A DNA stretch of 64,000 nucleotides from Streptomyces rhizosphaerihabitans (lineage in GTDB: Bacteria > Actinomycetota > Actinomycetes > Streptomycetales > Streptomycetaceae): the NCBI RefSeq assembly GCF_025399795.1, contig NZ_JAODTZ010000007.1, positions 186,001-250,000 of the forward strand, read 5' to 3'. Shown here piece after piece: positions 43,461 through 52,359 of the stretch. Below the pieces are notes generated by a model that saw nothing but the letters and a program-made list of their open reading frames with translations, searched no databases and had not been told where the DNA came from. Numbering within the stretch: position 1 is the first letter of the stretch; the number at the start of each line of letters is the position of its first letter. The position numbers were made by a program, and so were the translations under genes.

Positions 43461-43763
43461 ATGGCGAAGGTTCCCAGCGCAGTGGTCGCCGCCGGCGGGC
43501 TCGTCGGTGGGTACGGCGTCGCCCGTTGGACGAGGAAGCGGCAGCTCGGCGGGGTCGTACTGGTCGGCGCCGGGGCTGTCGCCGCGCGGCAGTGGAAGCA
43601 GCAGGCCGGCGGGAAGGCCGCGGGGGCGCTGACCGCCACGTACATCGCCGCCTTCGCCGGGTCGCATCCGCTGGCCAAGAAGGTGGGCGCCTGGCCCGCC
43701 GTCTTCGGCGTCGCCGGTGCCGTCGCCCTCGCCTCCTGGGCCGTCGCCGACCGGCACGCCTGA
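43461..43763 (+). CDS. Small conserved membrane protein
   Basis: A 100-aa protein with three to four hydrophobic stretches (AVVAAGGLVGGYGVA, LGGVVLVGAGAVAARQ, ALTATYIAAFAGSH, WPAVFGVAGAVALASWAVA). No domain recognised. GGAGG lies 5 bp before ATG 43461. Confidence 0.75.
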   Translation: MAKVPSAVVAAGGLVGGYGVARWTRKRQLGGVVLVGAGAVAARQWKQQAGGKAAGALTATYIAAFAGSHPLAKKVGAWPAVFGVAGAVALASWAVADRHA

Positions 43764-43987
43764 GCGACGATCGGCCGGCCCGGGGAGCAGCCGGCCGGCA
43801 CGGCAGCCTGGCGGGTACGAGGAGTACGGGCCGCACGGGGAGCACCCGGCAGCGGCCCGTCGGCCGGAGCAGGCGGGCTCTAAGGTCCGCCTAAGCTTTC
43901 GTGAGAGTTTCCTTGAGTTCCGCGTGGTCTTCTCGGCCGTGGGTGACGGCAGCCGCCGACCGCCCGCGAGCTCGAAGGAGAGCATGT

Positions 43988-44788
43988 ATGCCACGTATGC
44001 CACGCACGTCACGTATGAAGAGCAGGGCACGGTGGACCGCCGTGGCGGCCGCGGCCACCGCGGCGATCTGTCTGACCGGGTCGGCAGCCGCGTCCTCGAA
44101 CCCGTCGCCCGGTGGAAAGCCGACCACGTCCGCGTCGGTCGACGGGGCGAAGTCCGCCAAGGCCAGGGCAGTCGCGGCCGCCAAGGCGGCAGGCAAGGCC
44201 AACGGCAAGGGCAAGCCGGTGGAGGATCAGGCGCGGCTCGTGGAGGCTTTCGCCAAAGGGATCGCCGCTCGGCTCGGGGTGAGCCCGGCGTCTGCACGGC
44301 AGGCGGTCAAGGAGCTGTTCGCGCTGGCGGACCGGCACGACGGCGTCGACCCGAGGAGCCCCGAGTTCGCGGCCATCGCCAAGCGGCTCGGCGTCACCCC
44401 CGGACAGTTCGAGAAGGCGCTGTCCGCGACCAAGCAGGCCATCGGGAAGCAGCAGGGCCCCGGAAAGCCCGGGGAGGGGAAGGGCAGGGACAAGGGCAAG
44501 CCCGGGCGCGACAAACCCGTCATCAAGCACCAAGGGCCCGACGACCCCGCCGACATGCGGAGTGTCGCCCTGGGCGTCGCCCATCGGCTGGGAGTGAGCA
44601 CGTCCGCCGCCGAGCGAGCGGTCAAGGAGCTGTTCGCGCTCTCCGACCGGCCGGGCGGTGTCGACGCGGGAAGCACGGAGTTCGCGGCCATCGCGAAGCG
44701 CCTCGGCGTCACCCCGGGACAGTTCGAGAAGGCACTGTCCGCGACCAAGCAGGCCACGATCGCCGAGGAGCAGTCCCTGAAGGGCTGA
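43988..44788 (+). CDS. Secreted protein with two internal repeats next to a two-component system
   Basis: A 266-aa exported protein. The signal peptide (WTAVAAAATAAICLTGSAAAS) is followed by a Lys/Ala linker. Two copies of an about 65-residue helical module follow, ending VTPGQFEKALSATKQA in each (about 82-152 and 192-260), separated by a Lys/Gly-rich linker (GEGKGRDKGKPGRDKP). The copies are about 75% alike. No known family. It is upstream of a response regulator and sensor kinase on the same strand and might be what that kinase senses or controls. ATG 43988 has GGAG upstream. Confidence 0.75.
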   Translation: MPRMPRTSRMKSRARWTAVAAAATAAICLTGSAAASSNPSPGGKPTTSASVDGAKSAKARAVAAAKAAGKANGKGKPVEDQARLVEAFAKGIAARLGVSPASARQAVKELFALADRHDGVDPRSPEFAAIAKRLGVTPGQFEKALSATKQAIGKQQGPGKPGEGKGRDKGKPGRDKPVIKHQGPDDPADMRSVALGVAHRLGVSTSAAERAVKELFALSDRPGGVDAGSTEFAAIAKRLGVTPGQFEKALSATKQATIAEEQSLKG

Positions 44789-44988
44789 TCCAGCAGCGTG
44801 ACGGCTGATCCAGCTCATCCAGCAGCGTGACGGTCGGTCCGGCGCCCCCGGGCCGACCACCCTTGCCGCCCACGTCACCCTCTCTCACCCATTCGTCCCG
44901 CCCTGTCCGTCCCCGCCTCCCGGACAGCCCTCACCCCCTGCCCCTCTCCCCCTATCCGATCCGACCCCCGAACAGGACGATTACCCCC

Positions 44989-45663
44989 ATGCGTGTGCTG
45001 GTGGTGGACGACGACGACGCGGTGCGCCTCGCGCTCTCCCGGGCTCTGGTCCGGGACGGCCACGAGGTGGCGGAGGCGAGCGACGGAACAGCGGCTCTGA
45101 CGGCGCTCGGAGGCAGTCGGCCCGACGCCGTCATCCTCGACGTGCTCATGCCCGAGCCCAACGGCCTGGAGGTGTGCCGCCGGATCCGGGCCCGGGGCGA
45201 CCGCGTGCCGATCCTCATGCTGACCGCCCGGGACCTGGTCGAGGACCGGGTCGCCGGGCTGGACGCGGGCGCCGACGACTACCTGGTCAAACCGTTCGCG
45301 CTGGACGAGTTGCGGGCTCGGATCCGCGCCCTGCTGCGGCGCAGCGGCGCCACCCAGGAGGAAGTCGTCCGCTTCGCCGACCTGGAACTGGACGTGGCGG
45401 CCTGCCGGGCGCGGCGCGGCGGGCGGACGCTGGAACTCACCCGCACCGAGTACGCCCTCCTGGAACTGTTCCTGCGCAACCCGCAGCGCGTGCTCAGCCG
45501 TTCGCTCATCTTCGAGGCGGTGTGGGGCTACGACTTCGGGCCCTCCTCCAACGCGCTCTGGGTCTACGTCAGTTACCTGCGCGCGAAGCTGGAGGCGGGC
45601 GGCGAGCCCCGGCTGCTCCAGACCGTGCGCGGGCTCGGATACGTACTGCGGGAGGAGCCGTGA
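44989..45663 (+). CDS. OmpR-family response regulator
   Basis: A 224-aa two-component regulator. Receiver: [11 protein letters not shown] with phospho-acceptor Asp51 (ILDVLMPEP), switch threonine in MLTARD and Lys in YLVKPF. The C-terminal winged helix has [17 protein letters not shown] and [17 protein letters not shown] [13 protein letters not shown] and [16 protein letters not shown] 44989 has AGGA upstream. It overlaps the kinase gene (GTGA) and so is translated with it. Similar in form to MprA/CseB-type regulators. Confidence 0.95.
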   Translation: MRVLVVDDDDAVRLALSRALVRDGHEVAEASDGTAALTALGGSRPDAVILDVLMPEPNGLEVCRRIRARGDRVPILMLTARDLVEDRVAGLDAGADDYLVKPFALDELRARIRALLRRSGATQEEVVRFADLELDVAACRARRGGRTLELTRTEYALLELFLRNPQRVLSRSLIFEAVWGYDFGPSSNALWVYVSYLRAKLEAGGEPRLLQTVRGLGYVLREEP

Positions 45664-47015
45664 CCCTGGGCAACCGGGTGGCGCTGGCCGGCGGCGCCGT
45701 GGTCTTCGCGGCGCTGCTGCTGGCCTCGCTGATCATCTACCCGTCGCTCAGCGCCGGCCTGCACCAGCAACACGATTCCGTGCTGATCACCGCCGCGGAC
45801 AAGGACGCCTCCAAGCTGCTGGCGGGGTTCAAGACCAAGATGCAGGCGTTGGAGCGGGAAGGCACGCCTCTGGCGGCGCCGACCTCGCCGGTCACCGTCG
45901 GCTCCACACAGCTCCAGTTCATCGTCCCGCCGGTCGTCTCCGGTACCGAAGGCGACTTCATCCCCGTCACCGCGAAGGATGTCCAGGTCGCCCGGGGCGC
46001 GGCGCCTGCCTACTTCCAGGACGCCACGTTCAAGGGGGTGAACTACCGGGTCTACACAGCGCCGTTGTCCGGCTGGAAGGGCGCGCTCGTCCGCGCGTCG
46101 ATACCGCAGTCCGTGGTCGACTCCACCCTCGGCCCGCTCGCCGTCATGCTGATCGTGATCACCGCCTGCGGCACCCTGCTGGCCGTCCTCGGCGCGCGGC
46201 TCGTGGCAGGCCGGGTGCTCCGCCCCGTACGGCGGCTCACCGAGACGGTCGAGCACATCACGGCCACCCAGGACCTCACCGCCCGGATCGACGTACGGGG
46301 ACGCGACGAGATCGCCCGGCTGGCAGGCTCCTTCGCCGCGATGATGACGGCCGTGGAGGAGTCGGTACGAGCGCAGCGGCAGCTGGTCGCCGATGCCTCG
46401 CACGAGCTGCGCACCCCGCTGACCAGCATCACCACCAATCTGGAGCTGCTGAGCGAAGGCCCCGGTGTGGCCGATCCGCAGGCCCCCGCGCTGGTCGAAC
46501 AGGCCCGCACCCAGGCCGAGGAGCTCCGGTCCCTGGTCAACAACCTGGTGGAACTGGCCCGGTTCGGGCAGCAGGACGCCCACACCGAGGACACCCGCCT
46601 CGATCTGCTCGCGGAGCGGGTGGTTGCCCGGACCGCCCGCCGCAGCCCGCAGGTGGCGCTGCGCACCGATCTCTCCGCGTGCATGGTGCATGCCGACCCC
46701 GACGCCCTGGAGCGCGCCGTGGGCAACCTCGTCGACAACGCCGTCAAGTGGAGCCCGGCGGGCGGTCAGGTCCTGGTCGCGGTGCTCCCCGACGGCACGG
46801 TCACGGTCACCGACGAGGGCCCGGGCATCCCGGCGGCCGACCTGCCCTTCGTCTTCGACCGCTTCTACCGTTCGCCGACCGCCCGCGCCCTTCCCGGATC
46901 CGGCCTCGGGCTCGCGATCGTCAAACAGGTCGCCGAGACCCACGGCGGCACCGTGGCCACCGAACCCCTGGACCAGGGTCTGCGCATGAGGCTCTCCCTC
47001 CCGGCCGCGCCCTGA
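45660..47015 (+). CDS. Sensor histidine kinase
   Basis: A 451-aa membrane kinase, partner of the preceding regulator. Two membrane helices (about 8-28 and 160-182) bracket an extracellular sensor of about 130 residues with no recognised domain, followed by HAMP ([16 protein letters not shown]), the phospho-acceptor His248 in [14 protein letters not shown], the N-box NLVDNAVKW, and [11 protein letters not shown] and [11 protein letters not shown]. The trigger is unknown; cell-envelope or secreted-protein signals are plausible. Confidence 0.95.
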   Translation: MTLGNRVALAGGAVVFAALLLASLIIYPSLSAGLHQQHDSVLITAADKDASKLLAGFKTKMQALEREGTPLAAPTSPVTVGSTQLQFIVPPVVSGTEGDFIPVTAKDVQVARGAAPAYFQDATFKGVNYRVYTAPLSGWKGALVRASIPQSVVDSTLGPLAVMLIVITACGTLLAVLGARLVAGRVLRPVRRLTETVEHITATQDLTARIDVRGRDEIARLAGSFAAMMTAVEESVRAQRQLVADASHELRTPLTSITTNLELLSEGPGVADPQAPALVEQARTQAEELRSLVNNLVELARFGQQDAHTEDTRLDLLAERVVARTARRSPQVALRTDLSACMVHADPDALERAVGNLVDNAVKWSPAGGQVLVAVLPDGTVTVTDEGPGIPAADLPFVFDRFYRSPTARALPGSGLGLAIVKQVAETHGGTVATEPLDQGLRMRLSLPAAP

Positions 47016-47041
47016 CCTCGCGCGTCCGCAAGACCTCGGCA

Positions 47042-47083
47042 GCCCTCGGAGAACCGGCCCTCGGAGAACCGGCCCTCAGAGGA
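47042..47083. repeat. 15-bp tandem repeat at the GlxA gene 3' end
   Basis: GCCCTCGGAGAACCG occurs at 47042 and 47057 and a drifted GCCCTCAGAGGA at 47072 contains the stop codon of the leftward gene. It fills the 60-bp space between the kinase and GlxA. Confidence 0.75.
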
Positions 47084-48041
47084 CCCCCTCCCCCACTCCC
47101 CGAAACGCCCGCCGGTATGCGTACGGGCTCGTCCCCACCACCCGCTTGAAGCGCTCCCGGAATGCCGTCGGTGAGCCGAACCCCGCCTGGGTGGCGATGC
47201 GTTCGACCGGGTACGTGGTCGTCTCCAGGAGGTACTGGGCGCGTCGCACCCGGGCCCGGTGCAGCCACTGGAGGGGTGACGTGCCGGTCTGTTCGCGGAA
47301 GCGGCGGTTGAGGGTGCGGGTACTCATACCGGCATGGCCGGCGATGTCCTCCAGGGTCAGCTCCCGGTCCGCGTTCTCCTCCAGCCAGTCGAGGAGCGGC
47401 TCCATGGTCGTGCCCGCCGGTACCGGCGGCTGGGTGTGGACGATGAACTGGGCCTGGCCTCCTTCCCGTTCGAGCGGCATGACGGACAGCCGGGCGGCGT
47501 GCGCGGCGACCGCCGAACCGTGGTCCTTGCGGATCATGTGCAGGCACATGTCCAGGGCCGCCGCCGCGCCCGCCGAGGTGAGGAACTGGCCGTTGTCGAC
47601 GTAGAGCACGTTCGGGTCGACGGTCACCGCCGGGTACCTGGCCGCCAGTTCCCGGGCCGCGACCCAGTGCGTGGTCGCGCGCAGTCCGTCCAGCAGGCCG
47701 GTGGCGGCGAGGACGAAAGCGCCGACGCAGATCGAGGCGATCCGGGTGCCGTTCCCGGCCGCCGCGCGCAGCGCCTCCGCGACGCCCGGAGGGAGAGGTG
47801 CGGACGGGTCGGCGACGCCGGGCAGGACGATCGTGTCCGCGTCGGCCAGCGCCTCCAGGCCGTACGGGGCACGCAGTGTGAAGGCGCCCGCGCTCACCTC
47901 CGTGTCCGCCGCGACCGAGCACACCCGGGTCCGGTACGCCGGCCGGCCGTCGGGCAGCCGGGCCCAGCCGAAGGTGTCGATCGGGGCGGCGAGATCGAAC
48001 GGGATGACCTGGTCGAGTGCCAGTACGGCCACGGTGTGCAT
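47076..48041 (-). CDS. GlxA-type AraC regulator with DJ-1/PfpI domain
   Basis: A 321-aa regulator. N-terminal DJ-1/PfpI domain (about 1-180) with ADTIVLPGVADPSAPLP and the nucleophile-elbow region ASICVGAFVLAATG, a linker, then two AraC helix-turn-helix motifs (LTLEDIAGHAGMSTRTLNRRFREQTG and VERIATQAGFGSPTAFRERFKRVVG). Expected to sense a metabolite via the DJ-1 fold. It is divergent from DUF2269, a possible target. ATG 48041. Confidence 0.93.
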   Translation of the reverse strand: MHTVAVLALDQVIPFDLAAPIDTFGWARLPDGRPAYRTRVCSVAADTEVSAGAFTLRAPYGLEALADADTIVLPGVADPSAPLPPGVAEALRAAAGNGTRIASICVGAFVLAATGLLDGLRATTHWVAARELAARYPAVTVDPNVLYVDNGQFLTSAGAAAALDMCLHMIRKDHGSAVAAHAARLSVMPLEREGGQAQFIVHTQPPVPAGTTMEPLLDWLEENADRELTLEDIAGHAGMSTRTLNRRFREQTGTSPLQWLHRARVRRAQYLLETTTYPVERIATQAGFGSPTAFRERFKRVVGTSPYAYRRAFRGVGEGVL

Positions 48042-48063
48042 GGCCAGAGCCTAGGCATACGCC

Positions 48064-48149
48064 GGATTCCCGTCATGCGGCCGGCGGTGCTCCGCGGTGG
48101 CCGACAGGATTCCCGTCATGCGGCCGACAGTGCTCCGCAGTGGCCGACA
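48064..48149. repeat. 43-bp tandem repeat in the GlxA / DUF2269 divergent region
   Basis: Two copies of a 43-bp unit beginning GGATTCCCGTCATGCGGCCG start at 48064 and 48107, followed by a shortened third part (GGATCCGG, TCGGCAGGATCCGG) to about 48190. It lies between divergent start codons, so it may carry repeated operator sites. Confidence 0.75.
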
Positions 48150-48291
48150 GGATCCGGCATCCGGCAGTGGTCGGCAGGATCCGGACCCCTGGCGTTACCA
48201 GCAGTGAGGTGATGGCTGCTGGCCGGAATCCGTTGGCCCCTGGCAGAAGTGCCACTTCTCCAAGATCCGCCCCGGCCTCTAGCGTCACCCC

Positions 48292-48801
48292 GTGACCAAG
48301 TTCCTCCTCGCCGTCCATGTCATCGCCGCGATCGTCGCCATCGGGCCCGTCACCGTCGCCGCGAGCATGTTCCCGCCGGCCGCGCGCAAGATGCTCGAAG
48401 CGCCGGACGACGCGGGCGCGCTCGCCACCACGCGGCTGCTGCACCGCATCTGTCAGGTGTACGCCGTGGCGGGTGTCGTCGTCCCCGTCTTCGGGTTCGC
48501 CACGGCGAGCGACATGGGCGTGCTCGGCGACACCTGGCTGATCGCGTCCATCGCGCTGACCGCGCTCGCGGCCGTGGTCCTCGCCGCTCTGGTACTGCCC
48601 CGGCAGAGCGCGATCCTGGAAGGTGCGCTCCAGGCGGGGGCCGTCCAGATGGGCGCGGCCCAGGAAGGCGCGGCCCCGGAGAGGGCGGTGGACCGTACGG
48701 CGACCGTACGGCTCGCGATGTTCACCGGGATCTTCAACCTGCTGTGGGCCACCGTCACCGTCCTGATGATCATCCGGCCGGGGTCCACCACGGGGGCCTA
48801 G
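48292..48801 (+). CDS. DUF2269-family membrane protein
   Basis: A 169-aa integral membrane protein with four hydrophobic segments (LLAVHVIAAIVAIGPVTVA, VYAVAGVVVPVFGFA, WLIASIALTALAAVVLAALVL, LAMFTGIFNLLWATVTVLMI), typical of DUF2269. A loop (LEGALQAGAVQMGAAQEGAA) contains short repeats. Start GTG 48292 has no ribosome site within range, so the mRNA may be leaderless. Function unknown. Confidence 0.8.
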   Translation: MTKFLLAVHVIAAIVAIGPVTVAASMFPPAARKMLEAPDDAGALATTRLLHRICQVYAVAGVVVPVFGFATASDMGVLGDTWLIASIALTALAAVVLAALVLPRQSAILEGALQAGAVQMGAAQEGAAPERAVDRTATVRLAMFTGIFNLLWATVTVLMIIRPGSTTGA

Positions 48802-48907
48802 CACGACCGCCCGCGAGCGTTCCGTACGCCCGCCCGGAACACCCGGAATACCCGGAACACCCGCAGCACTCGGAACAACGGAACAACGGAACAACGTGGC
48901 GGCGGGC

Positions 48908-49369
48908 TCAGGCGGGGGGCGGGGCCGTTGCGTGGCGCGTCTGCTGGATCAGGACGGTGGTCGCGCGTTCCAGGAGTTCGCAGAGTGCGGTGTGCTCGGA
49001 GGGCGTGAACGCGTCGGTGAGCGCGCGTTCAAGGATGATCACCTCCTGGTAGGCACGGTCCAGCAGCGTCTGACCCTCGGCCGTGAGGGTGGCGATCTGC
49101 ACCTTGGCGTGCACGGGGGACGTCTCGCGACGGATGAGTTCCTTGTTCTCCATATTGGTCAGCACGCTGCCCATGCTCTGCTGCGTCACCCCGCAGGAGC
49201 GGGCCAGTTGGGCGCCGGACATGCCGCCTTCGCGCGAGATGATCAACAGCACGGTGTACTGCGTCATGGTCAGCCCATAGGCGCGCAGTACCGCCTCATG
49301 GTGCGCCATCAACGCCTGCTCCGACCGCCTGATCCGGACGCAGAGGTCGTTCTCGATCGGGATCTCCAC
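48908..49369 (-). CDS. MarR-family transcriptional regulator
   Basis: A 153-aa winged-helix protein: LTMTQYTVLLIISREGGMSGAQLARSCGVTQQSMGSVLTNME is the DNA-binding domain, VQIATLTAEGQTLLDRAY the wing/dimer region. It is divergent from the quinone oxidoreductase gene over nested palindromes, so it is the likely repressor of that gene and itself. Its 3' side carries short repeats (ACCCGGAAC and GGAACAACG) at about 48833-48897. Confidence 0.93.
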   Translation of the reverse strand: MEIPIENDLCVRIRRSEQALMAHHEAVLRAYGLTMTQYTVLLIISREGGMSGAQLARSCGVTQQSMGSVLTNMENKELIRRETSPVHAKVQIATLTAEGQTLLDRAYQEVIILERALTDAFTPSEHTALCELLERATTVLIQQTRHATAPPPA

Positions 49370-49401
49370 CGCGCACCCTCATCTCATTGACAGCTTCATG
49401 G

Positions 49402-49457
49402 GTTGACTCAGGAACCTTACATACATAGGTTCTCGACTATAAGGATACTGAGTCAAC
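49402..49457. promoter_or_regulatory. Nested palindromes between MarR and oxidoreductase genes
   Basis: An outer pair GTTGACTCAG (49402-49411) and CTGAGTCAAC (49448-49457) encloses an inner pair GAACCT (49412-49417) and AGGTTC (49427-49432). The inner one has the size of a MarR site. It lies in the 104-bp divergent promoter. Confidence 0.6.
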
Positions 49458-49473
49458 GCAGGAGGCTGTAACC

Positions 49474-50421
49474 ATGAAGGCTGTCGTTCTCGACACCGAT
49501 GACCGCTACCGGGTCACCGAACTCGACGAGCCCGTCCCCGGCCCCGGCCAGGTGGCGATCCGTGTGGCCTACGCCGGGATCCAGTGGGGCGACACGATGG
49601 TCAGGGACGGTCACTTCGCCGTACCGCGCCCCTTCGTCCCCGGGTTCGAGGCATCCGGACACGTTGTCGCGGTCGGCGCGGGTGTCGACGCGGGCCGTGT
49701 CGGTGCGCCCGTCACCGCGCTGACCGCCTCGGGCGCCTGCGCCGAGGTGGTCCTGGCACCCGCCCCGCTCACGTTCGACATCGGCGGCATGCCGCTGAGG
49801 ACGGCCGCAGGTCTCGGGTGGGGCGCACCGACCGCCTACGACCTGATCAACACCGCCGCGCGTGTGCGACCCGGCGAGACCGTGCTGATCCACGCTGCCG
49901 CCGGCTCGGTGGGCACGCTCGCGGCCCAGTTCGCCCGACTGGCCGGTGCGGGCCGGATCGTCGGTGTGGTCGGCACCGCCGACAGGGCCGGCTACGCCGC
50001 GCGGTTCGGGTACGACCGGCTCCTGCTTCGCGAGGAGTTCCCGGCGAAGCTCGGCGACGAGAAGCCCGACGTCATCCTCGACCCGGTCGGCGGTCCGACA
50101 TGCACCGCCGGGCTCGAACAGCTCGCAGCGCACGGCCGGTTGGTGGCATACGGCAACCTCGCCACGTACGAACCCGTCCGCGCCGACACCAACGACCTCC
50201 TCATGCACGGCAAGTCTCTGCTGACCTACAACAGCAACCTGCTCAGCCGGACCCACCCCGAGCGGCTCGCCGACAGTGCCCGCCGCGCACTCGGCCTCGT
50301 CGCCGACGGCAAGGTCCGCGTGGACATCACCGCCGAGTACGCCCTCGGGGACCTGGCCCTGGCCGTGCAGCGCCTCGCCGAGGGCACGACCCTGGGCAAG
50401 AGCGTCCTCCGCGTCGCCTGA
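49474..50421 (+). CDS. Zinc-independent quinone oxidoreductase-like MDR protein
   Basis: A 315-aa NADPH-dependent medium-chain reductase: GVGVDAGRV-region, LTALTASGACAEVVLAP, and the Rossmann motif IHAAAGSVGTLAAQFARLAGA. No zinc-binding cysteine set is seen, as in quinone oxidoreductases. GGAGG precedes ATG 49474. It is controlled, by position, by the divergent MarR protein, a common arrangement for electrophile or quinone stress. Confidence 0.92.
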   Translation: MKAVVLDTDDRYRVTELDEPVPGPGQVAIRVAYAGIQWGDTMVRDGHFAVPRPFVPGFEASGHVVAVGAGVDAGRVGAPVTALTASGACAEVVLAPAPLTFDIGGMPLRTAAGLGWGAPTAYDLINTAARVRPGETVLIHAAAGSVGTLAAQFARLAGAGRIVGVVGTADRAGYAARFGYDRLLLREEFPAKLGDEKPDVILDPVGGPTCTAGLEQLAAHGRLVAYGNLATYEPVRADTNDLLMHGKSLLTYNSNLLSRTHPERLADSARRALGLVADGKVRVDITAEYALGDLALAVQRLAEGTTLGKSVLRVA

Positions 50422-50456
50422 CGACACGCAGGAGTCGACCACCTAAAATCCCGCCC

Positions 50457-50966
50457 ATGGACTCACAGCAGGACCAGTCGGCGCCGGGCGCCTATCTCAC
50501 CCTCCTGGAGCGGCAGTTGACCGCCGACGGATGTGCCGTGCGGTGGGAGGACTGGGCCGGGGTGCCCGTACTCGTGGGGCGCCGGGCCGAGTTCCGGATG
50601 CGCTGGATGGCGACGAAGCTGCATCTGTTCACCGTGGCCGCGGCCGTCCCGGAGATAACCGTGCCGGTCGTCTCCGGCTTCACCGACCAGGTGATGCGCT
50701 ACGCCAAGGACACCAAGGGCGGTCTGCCGGTCGGCCTGCAGAACGGCATCGGTGCCTTCCCGCTCCTGGTCAGCGACCGGGTCGATCCGGCGGCCGTGCA
50801 GTGGGCGGAGGCGCAGCAGCGGGTCAAGTTCGCCTGCATGACACGGCCCGTCGTGGTCGACAGCTCGCGCCAGTACGTGGGCATGTACCGCGGCAAGCCG
50901 GTTCTCGGGCGCGTCTACGCCTCGTACTTCAACGAGAAAGGCTCTCGGTACTTCTACGGCCAGTGA
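50457..50966 (+). CDS. Conserved hypothetical protein
   Basis: A 169-aa cytoplasmic-looking protein without membrane segments (LLERQLTADGCAVRWEDWAGVPVLVGRRAEFRMRW; VGLQNGIGAFPLLVSDRVDPAAVQWAEAQQRVKFACMTRPVVVD). No known domain; similar proteins exist in actinobacteria. ATG 50457. Confidence 0.75.
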   Translation: MDSQQDQSAPGAYLTLLERQLTADGCAVRWEDWAGVPVLVGRRAEFRMRWMATKLHLFTVAAAVPEITVPVVSGFTDQVMRYAKDTKGGLPVGLQNGIGAFPLLVSDRVDPAAVQWAEAQQRVKFACMTRPVVVDSSRQYVGMYRGKPVLGRVYASYFNEKGSRYFYGQ

Positions 50967-51004
50967 GGGCACGGGCGGTGCGCCGTCACCTCCGATGCGG
51001 GGGG

Positions 51005-51190
51005 CAGCGCACCCTCACCTCCAGTGCGGGAGCGGTGCGCCCTCACTTCCGGCGCACCTCACTTCCGGCGCACCTCAACTCCGGCGCACCTCAACTCCAG
51101 TGCGCCCCCACCTCCGGCGCACGGCCATCTCCGGCGCACGGCCATCTCCGGTGCGCCCTCGCTTCCGGCGCACCTCACCTCCGGTGCCCC
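51005..51190. repeat. 16-17-bp tandem repeat at the VOC gene 3' end
   Basis: About ten drifting units of CTCACTTCCGGCGCAC run from the intergenic space into the stop codon region of the leftward VOC gene. Confidence 0.75.
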
Positions 51191-51534
51191 AGCACATTCA
51201 CCACCCGCCCGTTCGGATCCCGTACGAAGAACCGTCGTACGCCCCACTCCTCGTCCCGCAGCTCCCGCAGGACCTCCGCACCCGACGCGGTCACCCGCGC
51301 GTACACGGCGTCGACGTCCTCGACCTCCACGCTCAGGTCGGGGACGACGGGGGCGGTGCGTTCCTCGGTGAGGAAGCTGATCTGCGCGGTGGGGTTGGAC
51401 GGGGACGCGAGGGTCATGACCCAGCCCTGGTTCATGACCTCCTCGAAGCCGAGGAGGCCGTAGAAGTCCCGGTTCGTCGCCATGTCCTTCTCGGACTCGA
51501 TCCGGATGTCGGGGACGATCCTGCGGATGGTCAT
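51175..51534 (-). CDS. VOC-family (glyoxalase/bleomycin-resistance-like) protein
   Basis: A 119-aa vicinal-oxygen-chelate fold protein: RIVPDIRIESEKDMATNRDFYGLLGFEEVMNQGWVMTLASP and VDAVYARVTASGAEVLRELRDEEWGVRRFFVRDPNGRVVNVLGH. Metal-site histidines and glutamates are only partly conserved, so the activity is unknown. ATG 51534 has GGAGG 7 bp upstream. Confidence 0.88.
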   Translation of the reverse strand: MTIRRIVPDIRIESEKDMATNRDFYGLLGFEEVMNQGWVMTLASPSNPTAQISFLTEERTAPVVPDLSVEVEDVDAVYARVTASGAEVLRELRDEEWGVRRFFVRDPNGRVVNVLGHRR

Positions 51535-51645
51535 GGGCCTGCCTCCTCGCGGCCCACGGACGGTGAGCCGGTTCTCGCTTCGGAACGGGGCGGTTCTCGT
51601 CATCGACAGTGGGCCCGCACCCGCCGCGACCGGTGAGCCGGCGTC

Positions 51646-52122
51646 TCAGCCCCGGTCGGCGGCCAGGGCCCATTCCTCTTCCACGGCGTCCGCCAAGTCT
51701 GCCCTGAACTGCCGTGCCACCGAGGCCACGACCAGCACGGCGGCGGCCCCCAGCAGGGTGACGGCCGCCCACGTCAGCGGCCACACGTCGGCGAAGCCGT
51801 CCGGAGCGGCGGGATGGGTCCGCAGCGACACGTGGAGCAGGGCCGCCGGAGGCGCCGCGACCAGGAGCAACGGCCAGGCCAGCGCGTCCCGGAGGCCGAA
51901 GTGGACGGCCAGGAGCACCAGGACCGCGGCGAGGGCGAGGACGCCCGTTCCGTTCACCGGGGTGGTCTCCACAGTCGATCCCGGCGTCTCGGGGCGGTTG
52001 CGCAGGTCCCAGGGGAGGCAGACGAGGTACGCCGCGCAGGACAGGGCGGCGCCGAGCACACGCGTCAGCCAGCGTTCCGGCCAGGGGCGCGTTCGCAGAG
52101 GGCGGAGCAGCTTCTCGGTCAT
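51646..52122 (-). CDS. Hypothetical membrane protein
   Basis: A 158-aa protein with four predicted helices (VLGAALSCAAYLVCLP, GVLALAAVLVLLAVHFGL, WPLLLVAAPPAALLHV, LTWAAVTLLGAAAVLVVASVA) and basic N-terminus. No family recognised. Confidence 0.65.
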   Translation of the reverse strand: MTEKLLRPLRTRPWPERWLTRVLGAALSCAAYLVCLPWDLRNRPETPGSTVETTPVNGTGVLALAAVLVLLAVHFGLRDALAWPLLLVAAPPAALLHVSLRTHPAAPDGFADVWPLTWAAVTLLGAAAVLVVASVARQFRADLADAVEEEWALAADRG

Positions 52123-52359
52123 GCGTACGAGAATTCCGCGCCCGGCGGGGGCGCGACAGAGTACGCGTACTCAGAACGGCCCGCCCGGAACGGACCACTT
52201 GGAACCCGGAAGGGCCCGGCGCCCGACAGATCGCGTACGGCTCCGGATGGAGACGCCCCGCGCCCGACGGAACGCGTCCGGTCCGGACGGAGACCGTCCG
52301 GCTCCGGACGGAAAGGTTCCTTCGGGTGAACCCGCCCCGGGTTCCCGCCCACCGGCCGG

